Positions 1 to 8,285 of a DNA stretch of 64,000 nt are shown here, one piece after another. The position numbers and the translations under genes are program-made. The stretch comes from Luteimonas galliterrae (lineage in GTDB: Bacteria; Pseudomonadota; Gammaproteobacteria; Xanthomonadales; Xanthomonadaceae): contig NZ_JAMBEP010000003.1 of the NCBI RefSeq assembly GCF_023374055.1, positions 248,001 to 312,000 of the forward strand. Direction: 5' to 3'. Below the pieces are notes generated by a model. The model was not told where the DNA came from. It worked only from the letters and a program-made list of their open reading frames with translations, and did not search any database. Within the stretch, counting starts at the first letter, position 1. The number at the start of each line of letters is the position of its first letter.

Positions 1-11
1 GGATGCGGATG

Positions 12-37
12 CGCCCGCCCGCAACGGCGGGCGGGCG
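12..37 (-). terminator. GC-rich hairpin after TonB receptor gene
   Basis: A perfect 10-bp stem (12-21 with 28-37) and 6-base loop lie just past the stop codon of the receptor gene. There is no T-tract after it on the minus strand, so intrinsic termination is only a possibility. Confidence 0.4.
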
Positions 38-39
38 GT

Positions 40-2388
40 TCAGAAGCGGTAGTCGAATTCGATGCCGAAGGTGCGCGGCTGTATCGGCACCGCGCTCAAC
101 TGCACGAGCGCACCGGTCACTGCGCTGCTGGCGCTGCCGATCGAAGAATAGGCACGCTCGTCGGTCACGTTGTTGACGTAGGCGCGCAGCTCCCAGGCAC
201 CCTTGCCGATGCCCGCATACAGGTCGAGCGCCCGGTAGGCATCCAGTTCCGTCGGCGCGGTTATTTCTTCCTGCAGGACGGTCGAAGGATCGCCCGGCGC
301 GGTGACGCGCTGGCGCTCGGTGGTGTCGTTGACGCGGTCGCCGACCGAGCGGAACACCGCGCCGACCTGGCCATGCCCGCCGCCGGCGAAGTCGAACGCG
401 TATTCCGCGGTCGCGGACCACGCCAACTCCGGCACGTAAGGCATGCGGTCCCCGGCCAGGCCGGTATTGAGGATCACGTCGAATCCCGGCTGCGGAATCA
501 CGGTCGCCTCGAAGTCGTTCTTCACCTCGGCCTTGGTGTACGCGGCGTTGAGGCCGAACCGCAAGTCGTCCGTCGCGCGGAACTGCGCCGACAATTCCAA
601 ACCCTTGCTGGTCGCCTCGCCGCCGTTGACCAGGCCGCCGACACCGTTGAACTGGGAGGCCACCTGGATGTCGTCCCAATCGATGCGGAACGCCGCCAGA
701 TCCAGCTCAACGCGCCTGTCCGCGAACTGCGACTTCATCCCGATCTCGTAGCTCGCCAGCATCGACGAATCCACGCTCGGCGGCATGCCGGGCAGCGCGA
801 CATTGGGCCCGCCGGGCTGATAGCCGGTAGCGGCGCGCGCGTAGACCATCACATCCTTCGTCAACTGGAATTGCGGGCTCAGGCTCCAGGTGAACACGTC
901 TTCTTCGGATGCGCCGGGCGCATTGCCGATCGGCACGAGTATGCCGGCGGTGGTGTTCTGGCTGAAGGCCTGCTCGTTGCGCGCCTGGCGCGCGCCGGCG
1001 TCGATCTTGAAGCGCTCGCTCAGGCGCCAGGCGCCGTTGGCGAACAGCGCCGTTTCCTTGTAATCGCTGGGCAATTCGAGCAGCGCCAGGACGCCGAACA
1101 TGTCGCCCAGCGGCGCCGGCAGCGGCGAGCCGTCGCGCTGCCCCAACCACGCCAGCTGGCGTTGGAGCGCATCTTCCTTGGTGTGGTAGACGCCAAGCAG
1201 CCACTCGAAACGGCCGCCGCTTTTCGATGTGAGGCGGAATTCCTGGGTCAGTTTTTCAAGATCCAGGTTGTAGCGCACGAACGAACTTCCCGGCTCCGGC
1301 AGCCCCAGCTGCAGGTTCGCGAATTCGCCGAACTGGATCGTCGAATCGAGCTGGTACATCGACTGGGTATCGGACCATCCCGTCGCCGAAACGAAATCGG
1401 CCCAGCCCAGGTCCCAGTCCAAGGTCAGCGAATACAGGCTGAGATCCTTGGAAAAAGGCGTCGGCTGCCACTGCTGGTTCACCAGGTCGCCGAACATCGG
1501 GTTCCGGGTTGCCGGATCCAAAGCCACGCCGGCGCTGTTGTCGCTGTCGATGCTCTGGCGCAGCGCCGACACCTTCGCGTCGAAGGCGTCGCCATCCCAA
1601 ACCAGGGCTGCACGCGCGCCGGTCTGGCTGCCGCTGTTGATGTCGTCGCTGCCGTCGACCGCATTGCCGATATAGCCAGGCAGCTCGTTGCGGGCATAGC
1701 TGACGCGCAGGCCCAGGCGGTCTTCCTTCAGCGGCAGGCTCGCGCCGAAGCGCACGTTCCAGCCATCGTCGCCATCGCTCACCGAAGACAGGCCGGCGCC
1801 GATCCGGAATTCGCTGTCCAGCAAATCCGGCGCGCGGGTTACGTATTTGAGCAGGCCGCCGATCGCGCCGGCGCCGTACAGCGTGCCCTGCGGTCCGCGC
1901 AAGACTTCGATGCGCTCGATGTCGTAGGGAAGCAGGTCCAGGTTGAGGATGTTGGCGGCCTGGTAGACGCCACTGGAGCCCACCGGCACTTCGTCGACGT
2001 AAGTGGCGACGGTCGCGCCGGACGACAATGCGGCGACGCCGCGCATCGAGATCGAAGTCAGACCCGGCGATCCGTTGTCCTGCACCTGCAGGCCGGGCAC
2101 CAGGTCGGCGTAATCGGACAGGGAGTTCGCGCCCATGTTCTCCAGCTGCCGCTCGCCGATCACGCTGATCGACGCGGCCACCTCGCGCACGTTCTCGACG
2201 CGCTTGTTCGCGGTGACGACGACGGTCTCGAGATCGGTCACGTCCGTAGGACGCGTCTCTTCGCTCGCCGGTCCGGGCTGCGTTTGCTGGGCATGGGCCG
2301 CGGCCATGGAGGCGCACGCCAGCACCGCGACGATGGCGGCGGCCAACGGCCTGCGCTGCGCGACGCGGTAGGATCGATCGGTGGTCAT
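40..2388 (-). CDS. TonB-dependent outer-membrane receptor
   Basis: 782-residue outer-membrane TonB-dependent transporter. A signal peptide ending near AHAQ is followed by a TonB box (ETVVVTA), a plug domain of about 110 residues containing SMRGV and the LRGPQGTLYGAGA motif, and a 22-strand-type barrel ending in a terminal Phe (DYRF). The ATG at 2388 was chosen over the GTG at 2397 because GGGGAG lies 8 bases before it. It follows the dipeptidase gene by 37 bases and is probably its operon partner. That context suggests import of a peptide or murein-derived ligand, but the substrate is inferred, not visible in the sequence. Confidence 0.93.
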   Translation of the reverse strand: MTTDRSYRVAQRRPLAAAIVAVLACASMAAAHAQQTQPGPASEETRPTDVTDLETVVVTANKRVENVREVAASISVIGERQLENMGANSLSDYADLVPGLQVQDNGSPGLTSISMRGVAALSSGATVATYVDEVPVGSSGVYQAANILNLDLLPYDIERIEVLRGPQGTLYGAGAIGGLLKYVTRAPDLLDSEFRIGAGLSSVSDGDDGWNVRFGASLPLKEDRLGLRVSYARNELPGYIGNAVDGSDDINSGSQTGARAALVWDGDAFDAKVSALRQSIDSDNSAGVALDPATRNPMFGDLVNQQWQPTPFSKDLSLYSLTLDWDLGWADFVSATGWSDTQSMYQLDSTIQFGEFANLQLGLPEPGSSFVRYNLDLEKLTQEFRLTSKSGGRFEWLLGVYHTKEDALQRQLAWLGQRDGSPLPAPLGDMFGVLALLELPSDYKETALFANGAWRLSERFKIDAGARQARNEQAFSQNTTAGILVPIGNAPGASEEDVFTWSLSPQFQLTKDVMVYARAATGYQPGGPNVALPGMPPSVDSSMLASYEIGMKSQFADRRVELDLAAFRIDWDDIQVASQFNGVGGLVNGGEATSKGLELSAQFRATDDLRFGLNAAYTKAEVKNDFEATVIPQPGFDVILNTGLAGDRMPYVPELAWSATAEYAFDFAGGGHGQVGAVFRSVGDRVNDTTERQRVTAPGDPSTVLQEEITAPTELDAYRALDLYAGIGKGAWELRAYVNNVTDERAYSSIGSASSAVTGALVQLSAVPIQPRTFGIEFDYRF

Positions 2389-2425
2389 ATGCCGCACTCC
2401 CCGGGTTCGGTTGGAAGCAAGAAGA

Positions 2426-3577
2426 TCAGGTCCAGATGCCGCCGAGCAGGCGGCGGAAATTGCCGCCCAGCACGGCTTCGATGTCGGTATCCGAATAGCC
2501 GCGGCGGATCAGCGCTTCGGTCAGGTCGTAGATTTTTTTCGGATGGTCGAAGCCGTCGATGTCGATCTTGTCGCGGAACGCGTAGCTGGCCTTGTAGGAA
2601 GCGCGAAGCTCCTTGAGCTGCTTGGGCTCCATGTCGTCGTAGCCGTTGAGATCCGCGTCCGAGCCGATGCCCACGTGCTCGATGCCCACCAGCTTGGCGA
2701 CGTGGTCGATGTGATCGACCATGTGCTCGACGGTGGTGGGGTCGCGGCCGCGCACGAACATGCGCACGCCGGTGATGCCCATCACCCCGCCCTTGGCGGC
2801 GAGCTTGCGGATCGCCTCGTCGGTCTTCAGGCGCGGATGCGCGACCAGCGCGCGGCAGTTGGAATGGGTGATGGCGATCGGGCCCTTCGACAGTTCGATC
2901 GCGTCCAGCGTGGTGCGGTCGCCGCAATGCGATGCATCGATCAGCATGCCGGCCTCGTTCATCGCCTTGATGATGTCCGCGCCGTAATCGCTGACGCCGC
3001 CGTCGATGCGGTCGGTGCCGCCGGTGCCGACGAAGTTCTGGCTGTTGTAGGTCAGTTGCGCGCAGCGCTGGCCGAGCTGGTGGAATTTCTTGACGTCGTC
3101 GGCCTGGCGGAAATGGTCGGCGTTCTGCACGCCCATGATCACCGCGATCTTGCCCTGGGCCTTGGCGCGGTCGAGGTCCTGCGCCTTGTCGACCAGGCAG
3201 AACAGCTCGTCGTTGCGGCCGACGTAGCCCTGCCACGCGGCCAGAAAGGCGAGCACGTCCTCGTAGGCCTTCGCCCCGTCGAAGCCGACCGAGTTATGGA
3301 AGCCTGTGATGCCGCTGCCGCGGAACATCGCCGTTTCCTGCGTGCTGATGCGACCGGCGTAGGCTTCGGGCCGGAAGTCGAGCTTGAGCGGCGCCAGCAT
3401 GTCGATCACCAAGGCGCGTTCGACCAGCGCGCGCGCCCGTGCCGAATAGGCGCGCGGATCGGCCGCTTTCGCACGGGCCACGGCGCGGAACGGATAAGGG
3501 AGCGAGACCGCCACCGTGGCGCCCGCGGCGGCTTTCAGCAGGCCGCGCCGGGCCGTGCTCGGACGATCGGTTGCCAT
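2426..3577 (-). CDS. Tat-exported M19 (membrane dipeptidase-like) peptidase
   Basis: 383-residue relative of renal/membrane dipeptidase (peptidase M19). The N-terminus carries a twin-arginine signal (ARRGLLK plus hydrophobic stretch), so it should act in the periplasm. Family features seen are DASHCG, THSNCRAL, the late VGIGSDADLNG segment and the C-terminal GGNFRRLL. The canonical N-terminal HxD and the bridging Glu are not evident: the sequence has IDMLA and GVQNADHF at those places. Catalysis may therefore use a changed metal site. The ATG at 3577 was preferred because the upstream TTG at 3592 lies inside the Shine-Dalgarno GGAGG. A strong promoter lies about 30 bases upstream. It is the first gene of the operon with the TonB receptor. 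Confidence 0.88.
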   Translation of the reverse strand: MATDRPSTARRGLLKAAAGATVAVSLPYPFRAVARAKAADPRAYSARARALVERALVIDMLAPLKLDFRPEAYAGRISTQETAMFRGSGITGFHNSVGFDGAKAYEDVLAFLAAWQGYVGRNDELFCLVDKAQDLDRAKAQGKIAVIMGVQNADHFRQADDVKKFHQLGQRCAQLTYNSQNFVGTGGTDRIDGGVSDYGADIIKAMNEAGMLIDASHCGDRTTLDAIELSKGPIAITHSNCRALVAHPRLKTDEAIRKLAAKGGVMGITGVRMFVRGRDPTTVEHMVDHIDHVAKLVGIEHVGIGSDADLNGYDDMEPKQLKELRASYKASYAFRDKIDIDGFDHPKKIYDLTEALIRRGYSDTDIEAVLGGNFRRLLGGIWT

Positions 3578-3603
3578 TCGGCGCTCCTCCAACCCTATTG
3601 GGA

Positions 3604-3632
3604 CATAATCGTCCTAATTAGAGAATTGTCAA
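3604..3632 (-). promoter_or_regulatory. Sigma70-type promoter of dipeptidase/TonB operon with shared operator
   Basis: On the minus strand a perfect -35 TTGACA (3627-3632) is followed after 17 bases by ATTATG (3604-3609), with predicted start near 3597 and a short leader containing GGAGG. The spacer holds the near-palindrome CCTAATTAGAG. The -35, most of the spacer and the -10 recur upstream of the serine-hydrolase operon (8138-8166) with 25 of 28 bases identical, which suggests co-regulation. Confidence 0.7.
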
Positions 3633-3646
3633 TCTGCACAGCAACA

Positions 3647-3656
3647 TCCTGATTAG
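3647..3656. promoter_or_regulatory. Third copy of TCCTRATTAG half site
   Basis: TCCTGATTAG lies 35 bases from the matching core in the 3604-3632 promoter and overlaps the stop codon of the transporter gene. It matches the core at 8146-8155 exactly. A second operator for the same regulator is plausible, but this is inference from repetition alone. Confidence 0.4.
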
Positions 3657-4969
3657 GGCGCAACCGCGCCGGAGTTGCCCGCGTGCGCCGCTTCGGCGCG
3701 CCGGGTCGGACGATCCAGCCGCCACAGCACCGCGCCCGCGACGATCGCCACGGCCGCCATCAGTGCGAAGAAGTACGACGCGCCGATCACGCTCCACAAC
3801 GTGCCCAGCGCGCCCGCCAACAAGCTGCCGCCGAACGTGGCGAAGAACCACGCCGCGATCGTGGTGGCGCGATGGCCTTCCGGCGCAAGCCGCGCGAACA
3901 GGCCCAGCCCCACCGGCAGGATGAACAACTCGCCCGCGGTCAGCACGACGAAGAACAGCGCCAGCCACAACCAGCTCGCCTGTCCTTGCGGCACGGCGCC
4001 GCTGACCGCAGCGAGCATCAGGTACGCCGCGGCCACGCCGAGCGCGCCCATCGACATCTTCTGCGCGGCCGCCGGTTCCCTGCCTTTCCGCGCCTGGCGC
4101 GTCCAGTGCGCCACGAACAATGGCGTCAGCACGACCACCATCAGCGGGTTGAGCGCCTGGAACCACGTCATCGGGATCGAGAAGCCGCCGGCGAGCCGGC
4201 GGTCGATGCCGCTGTCGGCCCACAACGCGATGGTGTTGCCGACCTGTTCGTAAGCGCCGCGGAACAGCATCACGGTCAATGCGATGGCGAGCAGCACCAG
4301 CAGCCTTTGCTTCAGGTCTTGTCCGCGCAATTTCGACGCCGCGCGCGGCAGCGCCGCGGCCTTCGTCGCGCGCGCCGCATCGGGCGGCAGGTAGCGCGCG
4401 CCGAATACGTAGACCGTCAATCCGGCCAGCATGCCGATGCCGGCGGCGCCGAATCCCCAGTGCCATCCGTAGAGTTCGCCCAGCGTGCCGCAGACCAGCG
4501 GCGCGAGCAATCCGCCCAGATTGATGCCGACGTAATAGAGGTTGTACGCCGATCCGCGGCGCGGATCGTCCTTGGCGTACAGGCCGTCGATCTGGCTCGG
4601 CAGGCTGGGCAGGAACAAGCCGTTGCCCAGCGCGATCGCGAGCAAAGCGAAATAGAACAAGCTTTCCGAAGCCATCAGGAAATGGCCCAGCGCCATCACC
4701 GTGCCGCCGATGATCACCGCGCGCCGCCGTCCCAGCCAACGGTCGGAAATCACGCCGCCGAGGATCGGCGTGAAGTACACCGCCGCCGTGTACAGCCCGT
4801 AGATCAGCGACGCCTGCTGCTGGCCGAGCAGCAACTGCTTGGTCATGTAGTAGACCAGCAGCGCGCGCATGCCGTAGTAGGAAAAGATCTCCCACATCTG
4901 GGTCAGGAACAGCACGCTCAAGCCGCGCGGCTGTCCGAACCAGTCGCCGTGCGCCGGCGGTGCGTTCAT
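3653..4969 (-). CDS. POT/PTR-family proton-dependent peptide transporter (MFS)
   Basis: 438-residue inner-membrane transporter of the proton-dependent oligopeptide (PTR2/POT) branch of the major facilitator superfamily. The start MNAPPAHGDWFGQPRGL is followed by LFLTQMWEIFSYYGMRALLVYYM, containing the family's E..E/SYYGMRA-type signature in helix 1. GGVISDRWLGRRRAV follows, then YNLYYVGINLGGLLAP, with about 12 hydrophobic helices in total. Its ATG overlaps the epimerase stop codon by four bases (ATGA), so the two are translationally coupled. Likely role: uptake of di/tripeptides for the epimerase and dipeptidase. The reading frame stays open upstream to 6187, but that extension is a shadow of the epimerase. 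Confidence 0.9.
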   Translation of the reverse strand: MNAPPAHGDWFGQPRGLSVLFLTQMWEIFSYYGMRALLVYYMTKQLLLGQQQASLIYGLYTAAVYFTPILGGVISDRWLGRRRAVIIGGTVMALGHFLMASESLFYFALLAIALGNGLFLPSLPSQIDGLYAKDDPRRGSAYNLYYVGINLGGLLAPLVCGTLGELYGWHWGFGAAGIGMLAGLTVYVFGARYLPPDAARATKAAALPRAASKLRGQDLKQRLLVLLAIALTVMLFRGAYEQVGNTIALWADSGIDRRLAGGFSIPMTWFQALNPLMVVVLTPLFVAHWTRQARKGREPAAAQKMSMGALGVAAAYLMLAAVSGAVPQGQASWLWLALFFVVLTAGELFILPVGLGLFARLAPEGHRATTIAAWFFATFGGSLLAGALGTLWSVIGASYFFALMAAVAIVAGAVLWRLDRPTRRAEAAHAGNSGAVAP

Positions 4970-5967
4970 TCGCGCGGACCGCCCCACACGTCGTCCGCAC
5001 ACTGGATATGGCCGTCGGCGTAGATCGCCGCCGGCGTGCGGTCGTGGGTCAGGAACAGCGCGCCGTCCAGGTCGACGATGTCGCAGTGCTGGCCCAGCAC
5101 GTAACCCGGCGCCATCGCCCAGCTGGTGCCGACCATGTTGCCGACCATCACTCGCATGCCGAGCGCGCGCGCCTTCTGCGCCATCAGTAGGCCTTCGGTT
5201 AAGCCGCCGCATTTGTCGAGCTTGATGTTGACCACGTCGAAGCGGCCGACCAGCGCTTCGATTTCGTCCAGGCCTTGCACGCTTTCGTCGGCGGCGATCG
5301 GGACCGCGTGATCGACGCCGTCCAGATCCGATTCGCGGCCGCGCGCGCACGGCTGCTCGAGCAGCGATATCCGCGCCTGCACAAGCACCGGCAGCAATCG
5401 TTCGAGCGTCGCCGGCACGTAGCCCTGGTTGGCGTCGACGCCGATCCACGCATCGGGCCGTGCCGCGCGCACTGCGCGTACGCGCTCGGTGTCCAGATCG
5501 GCCTCGCCGGTCAGCTTGAGCTTGAGCGCGCGCGCCTGCGTGTAGGCCATCGCGGCTTTCGCCATCGCGGCAGGGTCGTCCGCGCCGATGGTGAACGTGG
5601 TGAGCAACGGCCGCGGCGCGGCGATGCCTGCGAGCTTCCACACCGGAACGCCCGCGCGCTGGGCTTCGAGTTCCCACAATGCGCAATCGAGCGCGTTGCG
5701 CGCGCCGCCCGGCGGCAGCAGCGTACGCAGCGCGTCGCGCGTCAATCCGGCTTCTATGCGTTCGCGATGCGCTTCGAGCGTGGCGAGCATGCCATCGGGG
5801 CGATCGTCGAGGTAATAGACGCCCGCCGCCTCGCCGCGGCCGGCGCAGGCGCCGTCGCGGACTGTCGCGATCACCACCGGCACATCGTGGAAGACATGCC
5901 CGGTGATGCGGAACGGCGCCGTCAGCCGCAAATCCTCCTGGCGAAGTTCGAGTTCGATGCGGCTCAC
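4966..5967 (-). CDS. L-Ala-D/L-Glu-type dipeptide epimerase (enolase superfamily)
   Basis: 333-residue member of the muconate-lactonising subgroup of the enolase superfamily, of the dipeptide-epimerase kind. Catalytic features are in place: the KxK lysines K149 and K151 (ALKLKL), metal ligands D178 (VDANQG), E204 (LLEQP) and D227 (AADES), and the opposite-face lysine in NIKLDKCGG (about 249-252). The family epimerises L-Ala-D-Glu from murein recycling or other dipeptides; the exact dipeptide cannot be read from the sequence. It sits between the serine hydrolase (74-base gap) and the transporter (ATGA overlap), supporting a peptide-scavenging role. Confidence 0.9.
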   Translation of the reverse strand: MSRIELELRQEDLRLTAPFRITGHVFHDVPVVIATVRDGACAGRGEAAGVYYLDDRPDGMLATLEAHRERIEAGLTRDALRTLLPPGGARNALDCALWELEAQRAGVPVWKLAGIAAPRPLLTTFTIGADDPAAMAKAAMAYTQARALKLKLTGEADLDTERVRAVRAARPDAWIGVDANQGYVPATLERLLPVLVQARISLLEQPCARGRESDLDGVDHAVPIAADESVQGLDEIEALVGRFDVVNIKLDKCGGLTEGLLMAQKARALGMRVMVGNMVGTSWAMAPGYVLGQHCDIVDLDGALFLTHDRTPAAIYADGHIQCADDVWGGPRE

Positions 5968-6041
5968 GCGATTCTCCGGAGACGAGTGTCGGCAGGCCGC
6001 GGCTCCTTCCGGAACCGCAGCATGGCGTTTCGATGGGTGCG

Positions 6042-8051
6042 TCAGTAGTTGGCGCTATAGCCGATGACGCGGAAGACGACGCAGACCCAGAGGATGCCCA
6101 GGCACGACACCGCCAGCACGATGCTCCACAACTTGGCCGGCCAGCGGCGGCCGCTGCGCAGCACGGTCCATGCGTTCCAGACCGCAACCGCGGCGCCCAG
6201 CGGCACCACGACCGTTGCCAATAGGCGCAGCAGAGTGATGACGATGTCGTAGCCCGGCGTCATCAGCTCGAAGCTGCTCAGCATCGAAAGCACCATCGCG
6301 AACGCCGCGCCCGCCACGATCAGCACCGCCAACGATGCGATCCTGATCCATCGGTGCGCCTTGGCGTCGCGTCCGGACAAGCGATAGCCGACGCCGTAAT
6401 GACGCCGCACCAGCGCCGACACCGGCCACGCCAGCACGGTCAGCAGCAGCGCAGCCAGTGCCACCACCAGCAATGGCATCAGCCAGCCGGCGGACCGCCA
6501 CCAGGACGTGCGGTCGAACATCATGAACGCCGAGAAAGGATCGGTGCTGAAACGCTCGACGCGTCCGTTCACCACCTTCGCCGCGAGGCGGTCGTGGCCG
6601 GCCACGTCGCGCCAGACGTACGGCGCGATTTCGCGGAATTTCTTCGGCTGGCCGTTGAGCCCGGTCAACATCGGCACGGTGATCGTGCCGTCTTCGTTGG
6701 CCACCACTTTCACCTGGCCCATCAGGTAAGCCAGCGAGATGAAACTCGTCTCCGCGCGGCGGCTGTTCTCGTAGCGCCCGGCGATCTGTTGCGCATGCTG
6801 CTTGGCCGTTTCCGGGTCGACCTTCCCTTCCGCACGCGGACCGGGCAGGTAGCGGTCGGCGAAGCTCTCGAACAACGCCGTGCGGATCGCACCGGCAGCG
6901 CCTTCCTTGCCCGCGCTATTCACAGACACGTACAGGCCGACGTTGCGGTCGAGGAACAGGTGCAGGTAACTATGGAACCATTGCGTGTCGCCGCCATGGG
7001 CGATGACGCGATGGCCGTTGATGTTGGTCTCGTAGAAGCCCAGCAGCATGCGGTTGAGCGGCGGCAGGATCGTCAGCGCGGTGCCGTGCATCTGCTCGGC
7101 GGTGGCCGGCTGCAGGATGCGCCCGGAACCGTACGCGCCGTTCTGCAGGTGCGCGATCATGAAACGTCCCATGTCCTCGCCCGACGCGGCCAACGCGCCC
7201 GCCGGCGCGGAGGTGACGATCTCGTAGGGTTTGGGCTTGTCGTCCGAAGCGAGTTCGTAGCCTTTGGACATCAGCGGCTGCAACGCGGCGGGCAGCGGCT
7301 GGCGGAAGCTGGCATGGCGCATGCCCAGCGGCGCGAAGATGTGGCGGTCGAGATAATCGTCGAACGGCTCGCCCGAGACGCGCTCGACGATGTAGCCGGC
7401 CAGGCTGGTGGCGTAATTGGAATACGCCGGCGTGACGCCTGCCGGAAAGATGCGGACAGGCACCCAGTGCTTCAGGTAATCGCCGAGCGAGGGGATGTTT
7501 TTCGCATCGCTGGTAATCAACGCACGCGCGGTTTCTTCCATGCCCGTGGTGTGGGTCATGATGTTGCGCAGCGTGATCGGCTTGCCGTCGCGCGGCGGGA
7601 TCTTGAAATCCAGGTATTCGTTGACGTCGCGGTCCAGATCCAGCTTGCCTTGCTCGACCAGCTGCATGACCGCGGTCCAGGTGAACAGCTTGGACACCGA
7701 GCCGGGGCGGAACAACGTGCGCTGCGGATCGACCGGCTTGCGCGCCGCGACATCGGCGTAGCCGTAGCCCTTCTGGAACAGGATCCGGCCGTCCTTGACC
7801 ACGACCACCACCGAACCTGCGACGTCGCCGCGTTCCAGCGCGTACGGCATGAAGCCGTCGAGCCAGGCTTCCAGGTCGGCGCGGGTCAGCGATCCGGTGG
7901 CCGCGTCGGTCACGTCGGCGGGCGCTACCGGCGCCTGCGCCTTCGGCCGCTCCACGGTGACCGGCGGGCGCAGATCGGGGCCATCCTGCGCCGCGAGCGG
8001 CAAGGTCGACATCGCAATCAAAAGACCGGCCAAGGCTGCAATCGGACGCAT
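6042..8051 (-). CDS. Secreted/membrane-anchored beta-lactamase-fold serine hydrolase
   Basis: 669-residue class C beta-lactamase/penicillin-binding-protein-like hydrolase. After a signal peptide (IAALAGLLIAMSTLPLAAQ) come the S-x-x-K motif SVSK (about 118-121), the tyrosine motif YSN (about 210-212) and the HGG triad near GHRVIAHGGDTQW. The last 150 residues form several transmembrane helices, so the enzyme domain is probably displayed in the periplasm. ATG 8051 is preferred to TTG 8069, because GGGGAG of the ribosome binding site overlaps the TTG codon. Likely a D-amino-acid peptidase or esterase feeding the downstream epimerase and transporter; it heads that operon. Beta-lactamase activity is not implied. 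Confidence 0.88.
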   Translation of the reverse strand: MRPIAALAGLLIAMSTLPLAAQDGPDLRPPVTVERPKAQAPVAPADVTDAATGSLTRADLEAWLDGFMPYALERGDVAGSVVVVVKDGRILFQKGYGYADVAARKPVDPQRTLFRPGSVSKLFTWTAVMQLVEQGKLDLDRDVNEYLDFKIPPRDGKPITLRNIMTHTTGMEETARALITSDAKNIPSLGDYLKHWVPVRIFPAGVTPAYSNYATSLAGYIVERVSGEPFDDYLDRHIFAPLGMRHASFRQPLPAALQPLMSKGYELASDDKPKPYEIVTSAPAGALAASGEDMGRFMIAHLQNGAYGSGRILQPATAEQMHGTALTILPPLNRMLLGFYETNINGHRVIAHGGDTQWFHSYLHLFLDRNVGLYVSVNSAGKEGAAGAIRTALFESFADRYLPGPRAEGKVDPETAKQHAQQIAGRYENSRRAETSFISLAYLMGQVKVVANEDGTITVPMLTGLNGQPKKFREIAPYVWRDVAGHDRLAAKVVNGRVERFSTDPFSAFMMFDRTSWWRSAGWLMPLLVVALAALLLTVLAWPVSALVRRHYGVGYRLSGRDAKAHRWIRIASLAVLIVAGAAFAMVLSMLSSFELMTPGYDIVITLLRLLATVVVPLGAAVAVWNAWTVLRSGRRWPAKLWSIVLAVSCLGILWVCVVFRVIGYSANY

Positions 8052-8137
8052 AGCGAGGTGTCTCCCCAAGTCTGCCGAGCGGGCAACGCCGCCGCAGGTG
8101 CCCAGCGGCGAGGCATGCCGGTGATTGTCTGTTTCGC

Positions 8138-8166
8138 AATAATGATCCTGATTAGAGAATTGTCAA
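8138..8166 (-). promoter_or_regulatory. Promoter of serine-hydrolase operon with shared operator
   Basis: Minus-strand -35 TTGACA (8161-8166), 17-base spacer and ATTATT (8138-8143) give a predicted start near 8131. The spacer contains CTAATCAGGAT, matching the 3604-3632 promoter at all but three positions between -35 and -10. It lies 120 bases before the divergent XRE-cupin regulator gene, which is the natural candidate to bind it. Confidence 0.7.
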
Positions 8167-8285
8167 CCCATTCTGGTCAATAGGCCCCCGACGCGGGATC
8201 ATGTGCCCATCGCCTCAACCGAACCGCACCGACGGGCCGATCGATTCGGCCGGCCGTGCCCTGATCCGCAGGAGCCTGGAACCAG

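Noticed and set aside
373-2616. 747-codon plus-strand frame across the TonB receptor
   Set aside because: Arg/His/Gly-rich composition typical of an antisense shadow of a high-GC gene; the minus-strand receptor has full family motifs.
3653-6187. 844-codon frame joining the epimerase region to the POT transporter
   Set aside because: Only the part from 4969 has transporter features; the rest is a shadow of the epimerase gene in another frame.
6042-8051. Beta-lactamase resistance gene
   Set aside because: The SxxK/YSN fold is shared with many esterases and D-aminopeptidases; C-terminal membrane helices and operon context do not suggest a resistance enzyme.
8138-8166. Possible attachment or insertion repeat with 3604-3632
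   Set aside because: The repeat is exactly a promoter in both places, with correct spacing to the start codons, so regulation explains it better than insertion.
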